Source: Lotus japonicus
Lineage: Eukaryota; Streptophyta; Magnoliopsida; Fabales; Fabaceae
Assembly (NCBI RefSeq): GCF_012489685.1
Contig: NC_080043.1
Coordinates: 83,530,292-83,594,291, forward strand
Direction of reading: 5' to 3'
DNA: 64,000 bases
The notes under the pieces are model-generated. The model ran no database searches and had not been told where the DNA came from. It saw only the letters and a program-made list of their open reading frames with translations. Shown piece after piece: positions 47,871-59,697 of this stretch. The number at the start of each line of letters is the position of its first letter. Position 1 is the stretch's first letter. Both the position numbers and the translations under genes were made by a program.

Positions 47871-50800
47871 ATGGATCAGCAGCCATTCGACCCGTATTTC
47901 CTGTACCAACAAGACGAGCGAAGCAACATCAACACACTCTTCGTCTCCGGTCTCCCAGACGACGTGAAAGCCCGTGAAATCCACAACCTCTTCCGCCGCC
48001 GCCCTGGCTTCGACTCTTGCCAGCTCAAGTACACCGGCCGCGCCAACCAGGTACTCCTTTCGTTTTCTACTCCTATGTACTGATGCAGTTTCAATGGACA
48101 CTGAAAACTCGTGAATTTTGTAATGTTGAATGAGAATTCGCTATTCTTTTCAGGTCGTTGCTTTCGCTACGTTTTTCAACCACCAATCAGCAATGGCAGC
48201 GTTGCACGCCCTAAATGTGAGTGCCTAAGCTTTAATAGCACAGTCCATGATGATGAACACTGAGAGTTAGGAATTTAGTTATAGGTAGTCTAATTTCATG
48301 ATAATACAGTTACTTGTGTTAGTTATGGTTCATTGGTATGAGAATTTGGTGTCATCTTCCCCTTTGTTGACTAAAATGATATTGCTGAAGCCATGAAGTG
48401 CATTATAATATGTCAATTGCAGTGAATTTACGCACGTAATCGAAAGGAAATCGTAGGAGTTAGTGGTTTTTTTGTGCTTCTAATGTGTTTTTCCTATGTA
48501 ATGGTTTGGTGGAACTGGGTTCTATGTCTACCATTAAATTTAGTTATGTTTAAGGAAAATACTAATTGGTACGAAAATGAAACTCAAGAATGAAATTCAA
48601 GCTGATTACGATAGGTCATCAGCTCCTGAAAAGTCGGCTAGTGCTTCTGATTAATTTGAAATAGTGATACATTAACTTCATCTTGCATCTTTTCGAATCT
48701 ATCTTACGTAGTATATAGCAACACTCTGTTTAATTTTGTCACTTTGTTTACTAACAAATAAAATGGACAGTGGATATGAGAACTGCATGTTGCAGTTAAT
48801 TATCAATTTATCATAGTTTACTGATAAGGTGTTTACAATGGAAGGGAATTTTCTTTCTGTATAATGTAATTTTTTCCTTGATGATAACCAGGGTGTGAAA
48901 TTTGACCCTCAAACTGGATCTGTTTTACATATTGAACTTGCAAGGTCAAACTCCAGGAGGAAACGTAAGCCAGGTATATGTTTTATTGGTGCTTTGTAGA
49001 GATGATTATGGCTAAAAAAAGAGGAAAGGAAAACATCAAATTGTCAACTATTTGCATATATAAAATATAGATATCTTCTCATTTTCAGATTTATTCCATT
49101 TTTTTGTCTTCAAGCAGCTTTTTCTTCAGTTCCCCCAAATCCCAATTTAAGAATTTTTTTTATTTATTTAATCGTTTTGATGAGTTCTGGAGAAATTCAG
49201 TGTGCTTTACTTTGATGATTTTAACTCTTTTCCAGTATGATTACTGGTCTTTTATTTTGCGCAGGTGGTGGAGCCTACGTGGTTATAGATAAAAGGTCAA
49301 AAGGGGAGACTAATGTTCAGGAATCATCGAGTGATGATGGTGATGTATCTCTCATTATAAGTTCATGACAATATAGGATGTTAGGTTTCATATTCTTGCC
49401 CCTCTTCTGTGGCTTACCTGCACATCTTTCACATTCAGGTGAAAGTGACCCTGATGAACCATCGGAAAGTGGAGACAACCATGGTGATTTAGCAACCACG
49501 CAAAGGTTAGCAGTACAATAGAATTTAATAACTTTTCCACAGTTCAAAAGGTCAAAGTTTTGCTAATTGTTAATACAAACAAAAAATTAATAATAAAATT
49601 ACCCTAGTATTTTGAATATTCTAATGCTTCACTAAGTCTATTATATTCGCTACTTATGTGCAGTGGAGAGACTGCTGTTGGTTCTGACAGTGCTGTACCT
49701 CTGGGAAGTGTAAGTGAAAACCAGCAATATGCTCGAACTCTTAGCTTACTGCATTTGTAGAAAACATCCAATATTTTCTTCCTCATTAAATGATTACCAT
49801 AGAATTCAATCCTTTCTGTGGTTCAGCCAAACCATAGATATAAAACATAAAAAAATGTTTAGTTTGGAGAAAGCGTGGTTTCCTTTTCCCATTAGTAACT
49901 TATGTAATCTAATCCCTTCATTTTGGCTGCAGGAGCAACATGAAAAGGGTGGTGGTGATGGAGGGCCATGTTCTACTCTCTTTATTGCAAATCTGGGTCC
50001 TAACTGCACTGAGGATGAATTGAAGCAAGCTTTATCTGTGTGAGTTTCTGCTTCTATCTTATTTATGAATCTGCGAAGGGTCTATGGTATTGCTGTTCAG
50101 ATTGGAACAATGTTGAAACTGTGTGTTCTTGTTATATCTAGGTCCTCCAATGCTTGTATCTACTTTATATTGATTATAGAACTTACCGTCTTCAAACCAA
50201 TTTTCCAGATATACTGGATTCAACATGGTCAAAATGCGTTCTAGAGGAGGAATGCCTGTTGCATTTGCTGATTTTGAGGTGAGTCAGTTCTTGCAGGATA
50301 ATGTTAGACATCATTGGTGGAAGAAAGGAGAGAAATGTGTTGACTTTGAAAAATAAACCAATCACATTGAGTGTGTTAGAGAGTGTGTTGCTACTTGCTA
50401 GTATCTCTTGGTGGAAGAGTAGGCATTTACAATAGTCATACATTATGTGTGGATGTCAAAGGCAGAGAAAGAAGGACAGGGAGGATATTATAGATTTAAT
50501 CTTTATCAATTTGAGGGTTATTGCAATTTTTTATCTCACTCTTCTGTTATTCTTTTCTTTGAAGTAATGTGCTTAGCTCTTTGAATAGAATCTCTACTTT
50601 TAAGAATAGCATAATATGATTGTTGATCATTATCTTTGAGCCAATATCATCAGTTTTATAGCATGTTTCTGGAAAATCTAATTTTCACATCAGTGTCAGT
50701 TTGAGGTAATCTCGAAACTATAGCTGCACAACCTCAGCTGACCATAACATAAATGTCTACGGGACTAAATCTGATCAAGGGGAGTATCATTCAGTGCACA

Positions 50801-51316
50801 AAAATATTGATTGGGCAACATTGCGTATGCTGTTGTTGTTGCTTGATGCCTGAATACTTTACTATTAAAATATGAGAACGTCATGGCATCTTCTTCATAG
50901 CTTTGCGAGTTTGCGTTTATTAAAAAGAAACAAGATATTGTAAACCTCCTTTGTTGACTGCAAATGCCTCCCATACACCCATGCCCTCTCCAGCCTGCGT
51001 GCTTTGCCACCAAAGTAAAATAAAGCATACCATATCTATCCAACAACCCTTGCCCTGAAATTTGTACATTTATTATGATCTTATCAGCCTTTCTTCTTTT
51101 GTCAGGAAATTGATCAAGCTACTAAGGTCTTGGAGGAGCTTCAGGGCAGCTCTTTGCCATCATCAGATCGGGGTGGCATGCACATAGAGTATCTTCTTAC
51201 CTAATCGGTTCTATCAATTTTTATTCCACTATGATTGGTTAGTTCATCTTTCTAACCTTGTTCTCTCCTTATCTGTGCTCTCTAGGTATGCAAGGTCTAA
51301 AATGAGGAAGCGTTAG
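47871..51316 (+). CDS. two-RRM RNA-binding protein
   Basis: Ten exons: 47871-48050, 48154-48216, 48892-48973, 49265-49339, 49439-49505, 49664-49709, 49933-50039, 50209-50278, 51106-51188, 51286-51316. All are GT-AG and in frame, giving 267 aa. RRM1 spans about residues 20-105, with RNP2 LFVSGL at 23-28 and RNP1 VVAFATF at 61-67. An acidic, serine-rich linker (about 120-170) follows, with SDPDEPSES. RRM2 runs from about 185 to 262, with RNP2 LFIANL at 187-192 and RNP1 VAFADF at 224-229. The protein ends in a basic RSKMRKR. The arrangement resembles the RBPMS/Whi3-like group of plant two-RRM proteins. It probably binds RNA in nucleus or cytoplasm; target unknown. Start: first ATG of a GC-rich exon with good Asp/Tyr-rich N-terminus typical of the family. 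Confidence 0.92.
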
Positions 51317-51925
51317 AAGAAATTGGAGCTTGACAATTCCCGGATAATGTGCTTGTTCGTTAAAGGCAACATTGTTTCCTCTGGAATAGTTACGACATAT
51401 AGGAAAAGGTTGAGGTGTCCCATTTTACAAATGGAGGGTGAAAGTTCTTACAATTTTGTTGAAAAGTAAAGATTTTTACTAGGTAATGGAATCCTAAGAT
51501 GGCATCTTATAGATCTACAAAGCCAGATGGTGTTCATATTAAAAATCTAACCCAAACTGCTCGTTGTTTATTAGAAGCTTTATTTATTTATATAGTTTTT
51601 GAAGCAGGGGAGCACGATTAAATGTTGGTACTAAAAATAGGTAGCTGATTAGTAACATGGCTGCAATAAGAGCTTGATGTCATTAAGTTGATAAAAAAGA
51701 TTAATGAATTGGTATGCTACATAAACGAAATTTTGCAAGTTCATGGTTTGATAGTGAGACCGTATTTTATTAGCGTATCCAAAGGGTCACAACCCCAATT
51801 TTTTTTTATTGCTATATTTGACACATAAATGTTTTTTTTCATTCTTAATCTGGCCTCTTCAAAATATTACTATTAAAAGTAATGTCGTTCACAAACTTGT
51901 TTTATATATATATTGAATGAAAACA
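51317..51925. other. 3' flank of RNA-binding protein gene
   Basis: Probable 3' UTR, then AT-rich intergenic DNA. Confidence 0.4.
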
Positions 51926-52500
51926 TGTGATCAGAAAACAGCAATGTCACCTTGCTGCCTCTGTTGCGTGTGTTTGTTGCGGAGATCTTGTGGGGGATGT
52001 GGAACACATTTTGCGATGTTGCCCAACATTACATCAAGTTTGGAGTAATTTCCGCTCCATGTTGCCCTCTTCTCTGCATGGCCTAACATTTTGTTCTTGG
52101 CTGTTTGTGCACCTGCAGTATATTCTTTCTTTAGTGATATTATGGTGCTGGTGGGCATGGCGAAATAGCTATGTTTTTCAGCAGCATCCTTGGCCTTTTG
52201 GGGTGGTTTTCCTTGCGCAACATTTGCAGAGCTGTTCCTGAATTTCAGAGGTGGGGGAGAATGACTATGGTTGTTGCGCCTTCTAATAACAACGTGGGTA
52301 TTAGTATGGTAGCTTTATGTACTAATGGTAACTTGACTCCGCGATCAAATACTGTGGGGGGAGGGGGCATGCTCACAGATGGGGAGGAAAGATGGATATC
52401 CGGTTTTCATCTATGTTTGGAGCGTGAGATGCATTTCTGGCAGAGTTGTGCACAATGTTTGTAGGTCTTGAGGATGTGAGAGATCTTGGGTATCGTAAGG
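51926..52500 (+). mobile_element. LINE ORF2 3' fragment (zf-RVT and RNase H pieces)
   Basis: One frame reads a zf-RVT-type zinc-binding piece (CVCCGDLVGDVEHILRCCP, about 51970-52030) followed by the WSNF/WWAWRN region typical of plant L1-type LINEs. A second frame (from about 52257) reads an RNase H-like start (CTNGNLTPRSNT, GGGGMLTDGEERWISGF). The frame change and missing reverse transcriptase show it is a dead 5'-truncated copy. Confidence 0.75.
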
Positions 52501-52863
52501 TGATGTATGTTCCGGTAATGAACACTCAAAGAAGCTCAAACTCTAACAAAGCTTAGAAATGGTAATAGCCTAATTCAATTGATAAATGAGCCAAAAGTCT
52601 CTAACATTGAGTATCAAGTCCCCTTTTATAGAGATTACATGGCCCCTAGTTTTAACTCTAATGGGCTTGTTGGACCGCACTACAATCCTCGCCCCTGGAG
52701 ATTGCCAAAGAGGGAAGACCTACTAATTTCCTAAGTCAGTCAGCTTTCCCTTGGCGAGCGAAACTCTTAAGTCCCACTGCCCTTGGGCGAGTCCCTCTAA
52801 GTTACGGGAGGCTCGCCCGGTCCAAATAAACGCCAGGGACTAAATATATGTAATCATCAAACA
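52501..52863. repeat. retroelement-like junction DNA before the array
   Basis: A GC-richer block (52660-52845) with TGGCGAGCGAAACT and GGCTCGCCCGG-like motifs, resembling LTR sequence. It is not repeated in the array units and marks their left boundary. Confidence 0.35.
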
Positions 52864-53530
52864 TGAACATTAAATATATTTTTTCTTGGTGCAGACATTA
52901 AATATACTTATGATTGCAAGTTTGATGAATATTTTTTATTATCTTCAATCCCTTAATTAGTATAAGCTTATATTGATTTCCCACGTTATTTGTATCTCAC
53001 ACTTCAGAGTCTATGAAACGAGCAACATCCATTACTGTAAATCATAATTTGTCAGCTCATTTGAAAAAATTAATAAATATGATAAGTATGGAGGACTTCA
53101 GTTGATTATATCGAAGTTAGAAATGATGTTTCAGATTTATATTTTCAAATAATTTAATTTTACTTCTCGGTTGTGTTTCAAAAAGTATATAGTGGTTTAA
53201 ATTATTTATGGTATAAATTAATGATTGTAATCATAATAATAATAAAATTCATTTGTAACTCAAATAAAGCATTCTTTAATGCCACTGAAAATGTACATTA
53301 CAAATACATGTTTATTTTTTTGTAACACAAAAATCTGTAACCATTGTATCTGCATGTGCATTAAAAAAAGCTGAAGTTTACATTAATTAGAAACTTATAA
53401 TCATAATTGAACTGAGTGGTTATTTCAATTGAGCCATGGCCTAGTCAAAGCTTTTATCATGATATATAGGTTTTTAATTACTTTACGGTTTTTCGAAAGT
53501 TGTAACTGCAAATATTGAATATTACTAATC

Positions 53531-53538
53531 TATAAATA
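53531..53538 (+). promoter_or_regulatory. TATA box, copy 1
   Basis: TATAAATA, 83 bases before the ATG, at the identical offset in all four copies. Confidence 0.7.
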
Positions 53539-53613
53539 TAGTTTAGTTTACCACTAAAATCAGAAGCAAAGTTGTCTTGTTATCATCAATAGCTAATCTT
53601 TAAACTTTGAGTC

Positions 53614-54327
53614 ATGGCCTCATTGCACGCTTTTAGTCTATTGGGGATTTTCATGAAAAGTTTTGCTTTGGTAATCCAAACAGGGCTTTCAGCTGAAAGT
53701 AACTATGCACCAGAGCCATCGCCCTCCTACATAAAGTATATAAAAAGTTGTGCAGCAAGGTTAAACGCGACGTGTGGGCGTGAGATTTTCAATAGTGTAT
53801 TTTATGGTAATCAAACTGTTGGTGATGAATGTTGTCTTGATCTCGTGAATGACATGGGACAACGTTGCCATGAAGACTTGACCAATTTTCTTTTGATGTC
53901 ACCACAGCTCAAGGCCAAAAAGATTCCTATTACACAAAGAAGTAAGAAAGTTTGGGGATATTGTGCTTCTCTTTCACATAACCTCTCTCCAATGGGTTAA
54001 GCTGAAAGTAACTATGCACCAGAGCCATCGCCGTCCTACGTAAAGTATATAAAAAGTTGTGCAGCAAGGTTGAACCCTACGTGTGGTCGTGAGATTTTCA
54101 ATAGTGTATTTTATGGTAATCAAACTGTTGGTGATGAATGTTGTCTTGATCTCGTGAATGACATGGGACAACGTTGCCATGAAGACTTGACAAATTTTCT
54201 TTTGATGTCACCACAGCTCAAGGCCAAAAACATTCCTATTTCACAAAGAAGTAAGAAAGTTTGGGGATATTGTGCTTCTCTTTCACATAACCTCTCCCCA
54301 ACGGAATCTGCCCGTGTTCCTGCATAA
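53614..54327 (+). pseudogene. prolamin-like two-domain gene, copy 1, split by a nonsense codon
   Basis: Same gene as copies 2-4, but codon 129 (TCA in the others) is TAA at 53998-54000, exactly between the two domains. The first part still encodes a signal peptide and a complete six-cysteine domain, 128 aa, so a single-domain secreted protein may be made. The second domain (54001-54327) keeps an intact frame but has no signal peptide of its own. The leader also differs (GIF and MKSF where copies 2-4 have VIF and MTSF). Promoter TATA and polyadenylation motif (AATAAA 54371-54376) are kept. Confidence 0.85.
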
Positions 54328-54763
54328 GCTTTATGTAACGAAAGAAATTGTAAACTCTATTGAAGAATATAATAAATGAAATTACATTATTTTATAAAAA
54401 AATAATATAAATTAGCAATGTGTTATTTAGGTTGATGAGATTTCATTTTTGCTTCAATATTATGCAATCCTTGCCCATGAATTATGGTTCCTAAAGGTTT
54501 GCTTACGCCTTATAAAATTGCGGGAAAACCTTTTGTCGACCTCGTAAATCAGGCGAATTGTGGTTGCAAGAGAAAGATACGACGATCATTTTAGCTGCCG
54601 CTAAGGGAAATATTTTATGCCGAAAATGATGATTCTATTTTTGTAGTGAGTGATGACATATTTTAAATTGATTACTATAATGCTACTTTTCCAGCAATTT
54701 CTCTATTTAATGTCACTCAAATATAGCATTTATGGAAATATGCTTCATTTTATATTTACTTTT

Positions 54764-55097
54764 AGGCTTGAATATATTAGTGCCCCTATTAAACATTGGT
54801 GAATTACATCTCATCCCTAAAAAAAATTCATTTCTTTTAATCCTCAACATTATTTAAATAGGTGAAGGTAGTCTCTGTCACACTTTTTGTGGCATTTTTG
54901 TATATTTGAGGCAATTTTTAACCGCCACAAATTGTTTATTCTTTGTTTTAGTAGTATTTGAAACCGCCACAAAGTGAATCAACTCACTAACTTTACTCAT
55001 TTCAATAGTGTTAGGGGCTAAAACCTTTGGATTTTTTTTAGAGGAATCAAATTCAATTAACATTTACTTTAAAGGGACTAAAAGCATATTTAACCCT
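54764..55097. mobile_element. degenerate MULE-like non-autonomous element, unit 1
   Basis: Starts AGGCTTGAATATATTAGT and ends ACTAAAAGCATATTTAACCCT, imperfect inverted ends similar to the GGGTTAAATATG terminus of the large MULE at 19376. Its interior carries repeated CCGCCACAAA motifs. Non-coding. Present at the same place in every unit. Confidence 0.45.
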
Positions 55098-55269
55098 CTT
55101 TTTATTTATTATTGCTACTTATTTCAAAGAAAATTCGTGTATGTATATTAATTTTAAAGGTGGAAACTATATTAAATGGTTAAGACCTAGAGCTTTACGA
55201 AAAAAACACCAGAAAACATAGTGATAATCATGAAGGGGAGACTGTTGGTTTTTTTCTCAATGGCGTTGG

Positions 55270-55560
55270 GGTCTTTATGAGCTTTATAAGCAGAGGTGAA
55301 GGCAATTTGCGCTTCCTTAGGGTTATCAAAAGAATTTGGTTTGAGTAATACCATCATTGAGAGTGATTATGTGCTTGTTGTGGGGCGGATTACTTCAAAT
55401 AATCATGGTCCTTTGAAGTTGGTGAATGATTTGAATATGATAGATTACTTATGTAAGGAGGTGGGGTGTGTGGGGGGTTTTTCATATTTTTAGGGAGGCT
55501 AATTCTAATGCTGATATTTTTATTGGCAAAAGCAGGTTGTGATGGACCGATGCCTGTGTG
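55270..55560 (+). pseudogene. LINE RNase H fragment, unit 1
   Basis: Reads an RNase H-like strand-helix run with KEFGLSNTIIESDYVLVVGRI and, after a frame change near 55490, FREANSNAD, the conserved C-terminal REAN..AD motif. Only the C-terminal half of the domain is present. Confidence 0.65.
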
Positions 55561-55667
55561 AGAATTTTGTAAGGACGTATAGTGCTTACATATGAGTGAG
55601 GGTTGCCCTCTTCTGCTGTTTCATTTCATAATCATATTTTTCATTTTTGAAAAAATTATTATCATTA

Positions 55668-55823
55668 TATTGGGATTATAAATTTCAAAATATTCTTTTC
55701 ACTCAAATGAACATTGCAAGTAACCTACTTTGTTGTTTATTTCAATTTTATTTGAAATCTATCATTATAATGCGATTATATATTTCAAAATATTCTTTTC
55801 ACTCAAATGGACATTGCAAGTAC
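55668..55823. repeat. direct duplication inside the unit
   Basis: A segment of about 65 bases containing ATTTCAAAATATTCTTTTC and ACTCAAATG(A/G)ACATTGCAAGTA occurs twice, about 90 bases apart. The same pair recurs in later units. Confidence 0.8.
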
Positions 55824-56563
55824 GCTAGTTAGCTTTTTAAGTTCCAAAAGACACCACCAACTAATGAAAATGGTATTGAATTTGGTGAACATTAAATATA
55901 TTTTTTCTTGGTGCAGAGATTAAATATATATATGATGGCAAGTTTGATGAATGTCTTTTACTATCTTCAACTCCCTTAAGTAGTATCAGCTCATAATGAT
56001 TTCCCACGTTATTTGTGTCTCACACTTCAGAGTCTATGAAACGAGCTACATCCATTACTGTAAAGTATAATTTGTCAGCTCATGTGAAAAAATTTAACAA
56101 TAATGATAAGTATGGAGGACTTCAGGTGATTATATCGAAGTTAGAAATGATGTTTCAAATTTATATTTTAAAATAATTTAATTTTACTTCTCGCTTGTTT
56201 TTTAAAAAGTACATAGTAGTTTATACTATTTTTTGTATAAATTAATGATTGTAATCATAATAGTAATAAAATTCATTTGTAAATAAAATAAAGCATTCTT
56301 TAATTCCACCAAAAATGTACATTACAAATAACCTAATTTCATGTTTATTTTTTTGTAACACAAAAATCTGTAACCATTGTATCTGCATGTGCATTAAAAA
56401 AAGCTGAAGTTTACATTAATTAGAAACTTATAATCATAATTGAACTGAGTGGTTATTTCAATTGAGCCACGGCCTAGTCAAAGCTTTTATCATGATATAT
56501 AGGTTTTTAATTACTTTACGGTTTTTCGAAAGTTGTAACTGCAAATATTGAATATTACTAATC

Positions 56564-56571
56564 TATAAATA
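56564..56571 (+). promoter_or_regulatory. TATA box, copy 2
   Basis: TATAAATA, 83 bases before the ATG. Confidence 0.7.
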
Positions 56572-56646
56572 TAGTTTAGTTTACCACTAAAATCAGAAGC
56601 AAAGTTGTCTTGTTATCATCAATAGCTAATCTTTAAACTTTGAGTC

Positions 56647-57360
56647 ATGGCCTCATTGCACGCTTTTAGTCTATTGGTGATTTTCATGACAAGTTTTGCT
56701 TTGGTAATCCAAACAGGGCTTTCAGCTGAAAGTAACTATGCACCAGAGCCATCGCCCTCCTACATAAAGTATATAAAAAGTTGTGCAGCAATGTTAAACG
56801 CGACGTGTGGGCGTGAGATTTTCAATAGTGTATTTTATGGTAATCAAACTGTTGGTGATGAATGTTGTCTTGATCTCGTGAATGACATGGGACAACGTTG
56901 CCATGAAGACTTGACCAATTTTCTTTTGATGTCACCACAGCTCAAGGCCAAAAAGATTCCTATTACACAAAGAAGTAAGAAAGTTTGGGGATATTGTGCT
57001 TCTCTTTCACATAACCTCTCTCCAATGGGTTCAGCTGAAAGTAACTATGCACCAGAGCCATCGCCGTCCTACGTAAAGTATATAAAAAGTTGTGCAGCAA
57101 GGTTGAACCCTACGTGTGGTCGTGAGATTTTCAATAGTGTATTTTATGGTAATCAAACTGTTGGTGATGAATGTTGTCTTGATCTCGTGAATGACATGGG
57201 ACAACGTTGCCATGAAGACTTGACAAATTTTCTTTTGATGTCACCACAGCTCAAGGCAAAAAACATTCCTATTTCACAAAGAAGTAAGAAAGTTTGGGGA
57301 TATTGTGCTTCTCTTTCACATAACCTCTCCCCAACGGAATCTGCCCGTGTTCCTGCATAA
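56647..57360 (+). CDS. secreted two-domain prolamin-like (ECA1-type) protein, copy 2
   Basis: Intronless, 237 aa. A hydrophobic signal peptide (about residues 1-27, likely cut after GLSA) precedes two near-identical domains of 103-residue period. Domain 1 cysteines are at 46, 54, 73, 74, 85, 117 and domain 2 cysteines at 149, 157, 176, 177, 188, 220, the C..C..CC..C..C pattern of the plant prolamin-like family that includes egg-cell EC1 and ECA1 gametogenesis-related proteins. Each domain starts with an AESNYAPEPSPSY linker. N-glycosylation sequons: NAT at 51 and NQT at 66 and 169; NPT at 154 is not usable because of the proline. Family members usually have one domain, so the duplication is unusual. 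Function is inferred only: a secreted signalling or defence peptide of reproductive tissue. Polyadenylation motif AATAAA at 57404-57409. Confidence 0.85.
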   Translation: MASLHAFSLLVIFMTSFALVIQTGLSAESNYAPEPSPSYIKYIKSCAAMLNATCGREIFNSVFYGNQTVGDECCLDLVNDMGQRCHEDLTNFLLMSPQLKAKKIPITQRSKKVWGYCASLSHNLSPMGSAESNYAPEPSPSYVKYIKSCAARLNPTCGREIFNSVFYGNQTVGDECCLDLVNDMGQRCHEDLTNFLLMSPQLKAKNIPISQRSKKVWGYCASLSHNLSPTESARVPA

Positions 57361-57796
57361 GCTTTATGTAACGAAAGAAATTGTAAACTCTATTGAAGAA
57401 TATAATAAATGAAATTACATTATTTTATAAAAAAATAATATAAATTAGCAATGTGTTATTTAGGTTGATGAGATTTCATTTTTGCTTCAATATTATGCAA
57501 TCCTTGCCCATGAATTATGGTTCCTAAAGGTTTGCTTACGCCTTATAAAATTGCGGGAAAACCTTTTGTCGACCTCGTAAATCAGACGAATTGTGGTTGC
57601 AGGTAAAAGATACGACGATCATTTTAGCTGCCGCTAAGGGAAATATTTTATGCCGAAAATGATGATTCTATTTTTGTAGTGAGTGATGACATATTTTAAA
57701 TTGATTACTATAATGCTACTTTTCCAGCAATTTCTCTATTTAATGTCACTCAAATATAGCATTTATGGAAATATGCTTCATTTTATATTTACTTTT

Positions 57797-58130
57797 AGGC
57801 TTGAATATATTAGTGCCCCTATTAAACATTGGTGAATTGCATCTCATCCCTAATAAAAATTCATTTCTTTTAATCCTCAACATTATTTAAATAGGTGAAG
57901 GTAGTCTCTGTCACACTTTTTGTGGCATTTTTGTATATTTGAGGCAATTTTTAACCGCCACAAATTGTTTATTCTTTGTTTTAGTAGTAGTTGAAACCGC
58001 CACAAAGTGAATCAACTGACTAACTTTTCTCATTTCAATAGTGTTAGGGACTAAAACCTATGGATTTTTTTTAGAGGAATCAAATTCAATTAATATTTAC
58101 TTTAAAGGGACTAAAAGCATATTTAACCCT
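57797..58130. mobile_element. degenerate MULE-like element, unit 2
   Basis: Equivalent of 54764-55097 with the same ends. Confidence 0.45.
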
Positions 58131-58312
58131 CATTTTATTTATTATTGCTACATATTTCAAAGAAAACTCATGTATTTATATTAATTTTAAAGGTGGAAAC
58201 TATATTAAATGGTTAAGACCTAGAGTTTTGTTGGAAGGATACGAAAAACCACCAGAAAACATAGTGATAATCATGAAGGGGAGACTGCTGGTTTTTTTCT
58301 AAATGGCGTTGG

Positions 58313-58600
58313 GGTCTTTATGAGCTTTATAAGCAGAGGTGAAGGCAATTTGCACTTCCTTAGGGTTATTAAAAGAATTTGGTTTGAGTAATACCATCAT
58401 TGAGAGTGATTATGTGCTTGTTGTGGGGCGGATTACTTCAAATAATCATGGTCCTTTGAAGTTGGTGAATGATTTGAATATGATAGATTACTTATGTAAG
58501 GAGATGGGGTGTGTGGGGGGTTTTTCATAATTTTAGGGAGGCTAATTCTAATGCTGATTTTTTTATTGGCAAAAGCAGGTTGTGATGGACCGATGCCTGT
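58313..58600 (+). pseudogene. LINE RNase H fragment, unit 2
   Basis: Equivalent of 55270-55560; the ESDYVLVVGRI stretch is open, then the frame breaks near 58530. Confidence 0.6.
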
Positions 58601-59614
58601 GGGAGAATTTTCTATGGACGTATAGTGCTACCATAGGAGTGAGGGTTGCCCTCTTCTGCTGTTTCATTTCATAATAATATTTTTCATTTTTGAAAAAATT
58701 ATTATCATTATATTGGGATTATAAATTTCAAAATATTCTTTTCACTCAAATGAACATTGCAAATAACCTACTTTGTTGTTTATTTCAATTTTATTTGAAA
58801 TCTATCATTATAATGCGATTATATATTTCAAAATATTCTTTTCACTCAAATGGACATTGTAAGTACGCTAGTTAGCTTTTTATTTTCCAAAAGACACCAC
58901 CAACTAATGAAAATGGTATTGAATTTGGTGAACATTAAATATATTTTTTCTTGGTGCAGAGATTAAATATATATATATATATATGATGGCAAGTTTGATG
59001 AATGTCTTTTACTATCTTCAACTCCCTTAAGTAGTATCAGCTCATAATGATTTCCCACGTTATTTGTGTCTCACACTTCAGAGTCTATGAAACGAGCTAC
59101 ATCCATTACTGTAAAGTATAATTTGTCAGCTCATGTGAAAAAATTTAATAATAATGATAAGTATGGAGGACTTCAGGTGATTATATCGAAGTTAGAAATG
59201 ATGTTTCAAATTTATATTTTAAAATAATTTAATTTTACTTCTCGCTTGTTTTTTAAAAAGTACATAGTAGTTTAAACTATTTTTTGTATAAATTAATGAT
59301 TGTAATCATAATAGTAATAAAATTCATTTGTAAATAAAATAAAGCATTCTTTAATTCCACCAAAAATGTACATTACAAATAACCTAATTTCATGTTTATT
59401 TTTTTGTAACACAAAAATCTGTAACCATTGTATCTGCATGTGCATTAAAAAAAGCTGAAGTTTACATTAATTAGAAACTTATAATCATAATTGAACTGAG
59501 TGGTTATTTCAATTGAGCCATGGCCTAGTCAAAGCTTTTATCGTGATACATAGGTTTTTAATTACTTTACGGTTTTTCGAAAGTTGTAACTGCAAATATT
59601 GAATATTACTAATC

Positions 59615-59622
59615 TATAAATA
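59615..59622 (+). promoter_or_regulatory. TATA box, copy 3
   Basis: TATAAATA, 83 bases before the ATG. Confidence 0.7.
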
Positions 59623-59697
59623 TAGTTTAGTTTACCACTAAAATCAGAAGCAAAGTTGTCTTGTTATCATCAATAGCTAATCTTTAAACTTTGAGTC

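Noticed and set aside
57031..57213. Minus-strand open frames in the prolamin-like genes
   Set aside because: They recur only because the units repeat; the plus-strand frame has the signal peptide and cysteine pattern.
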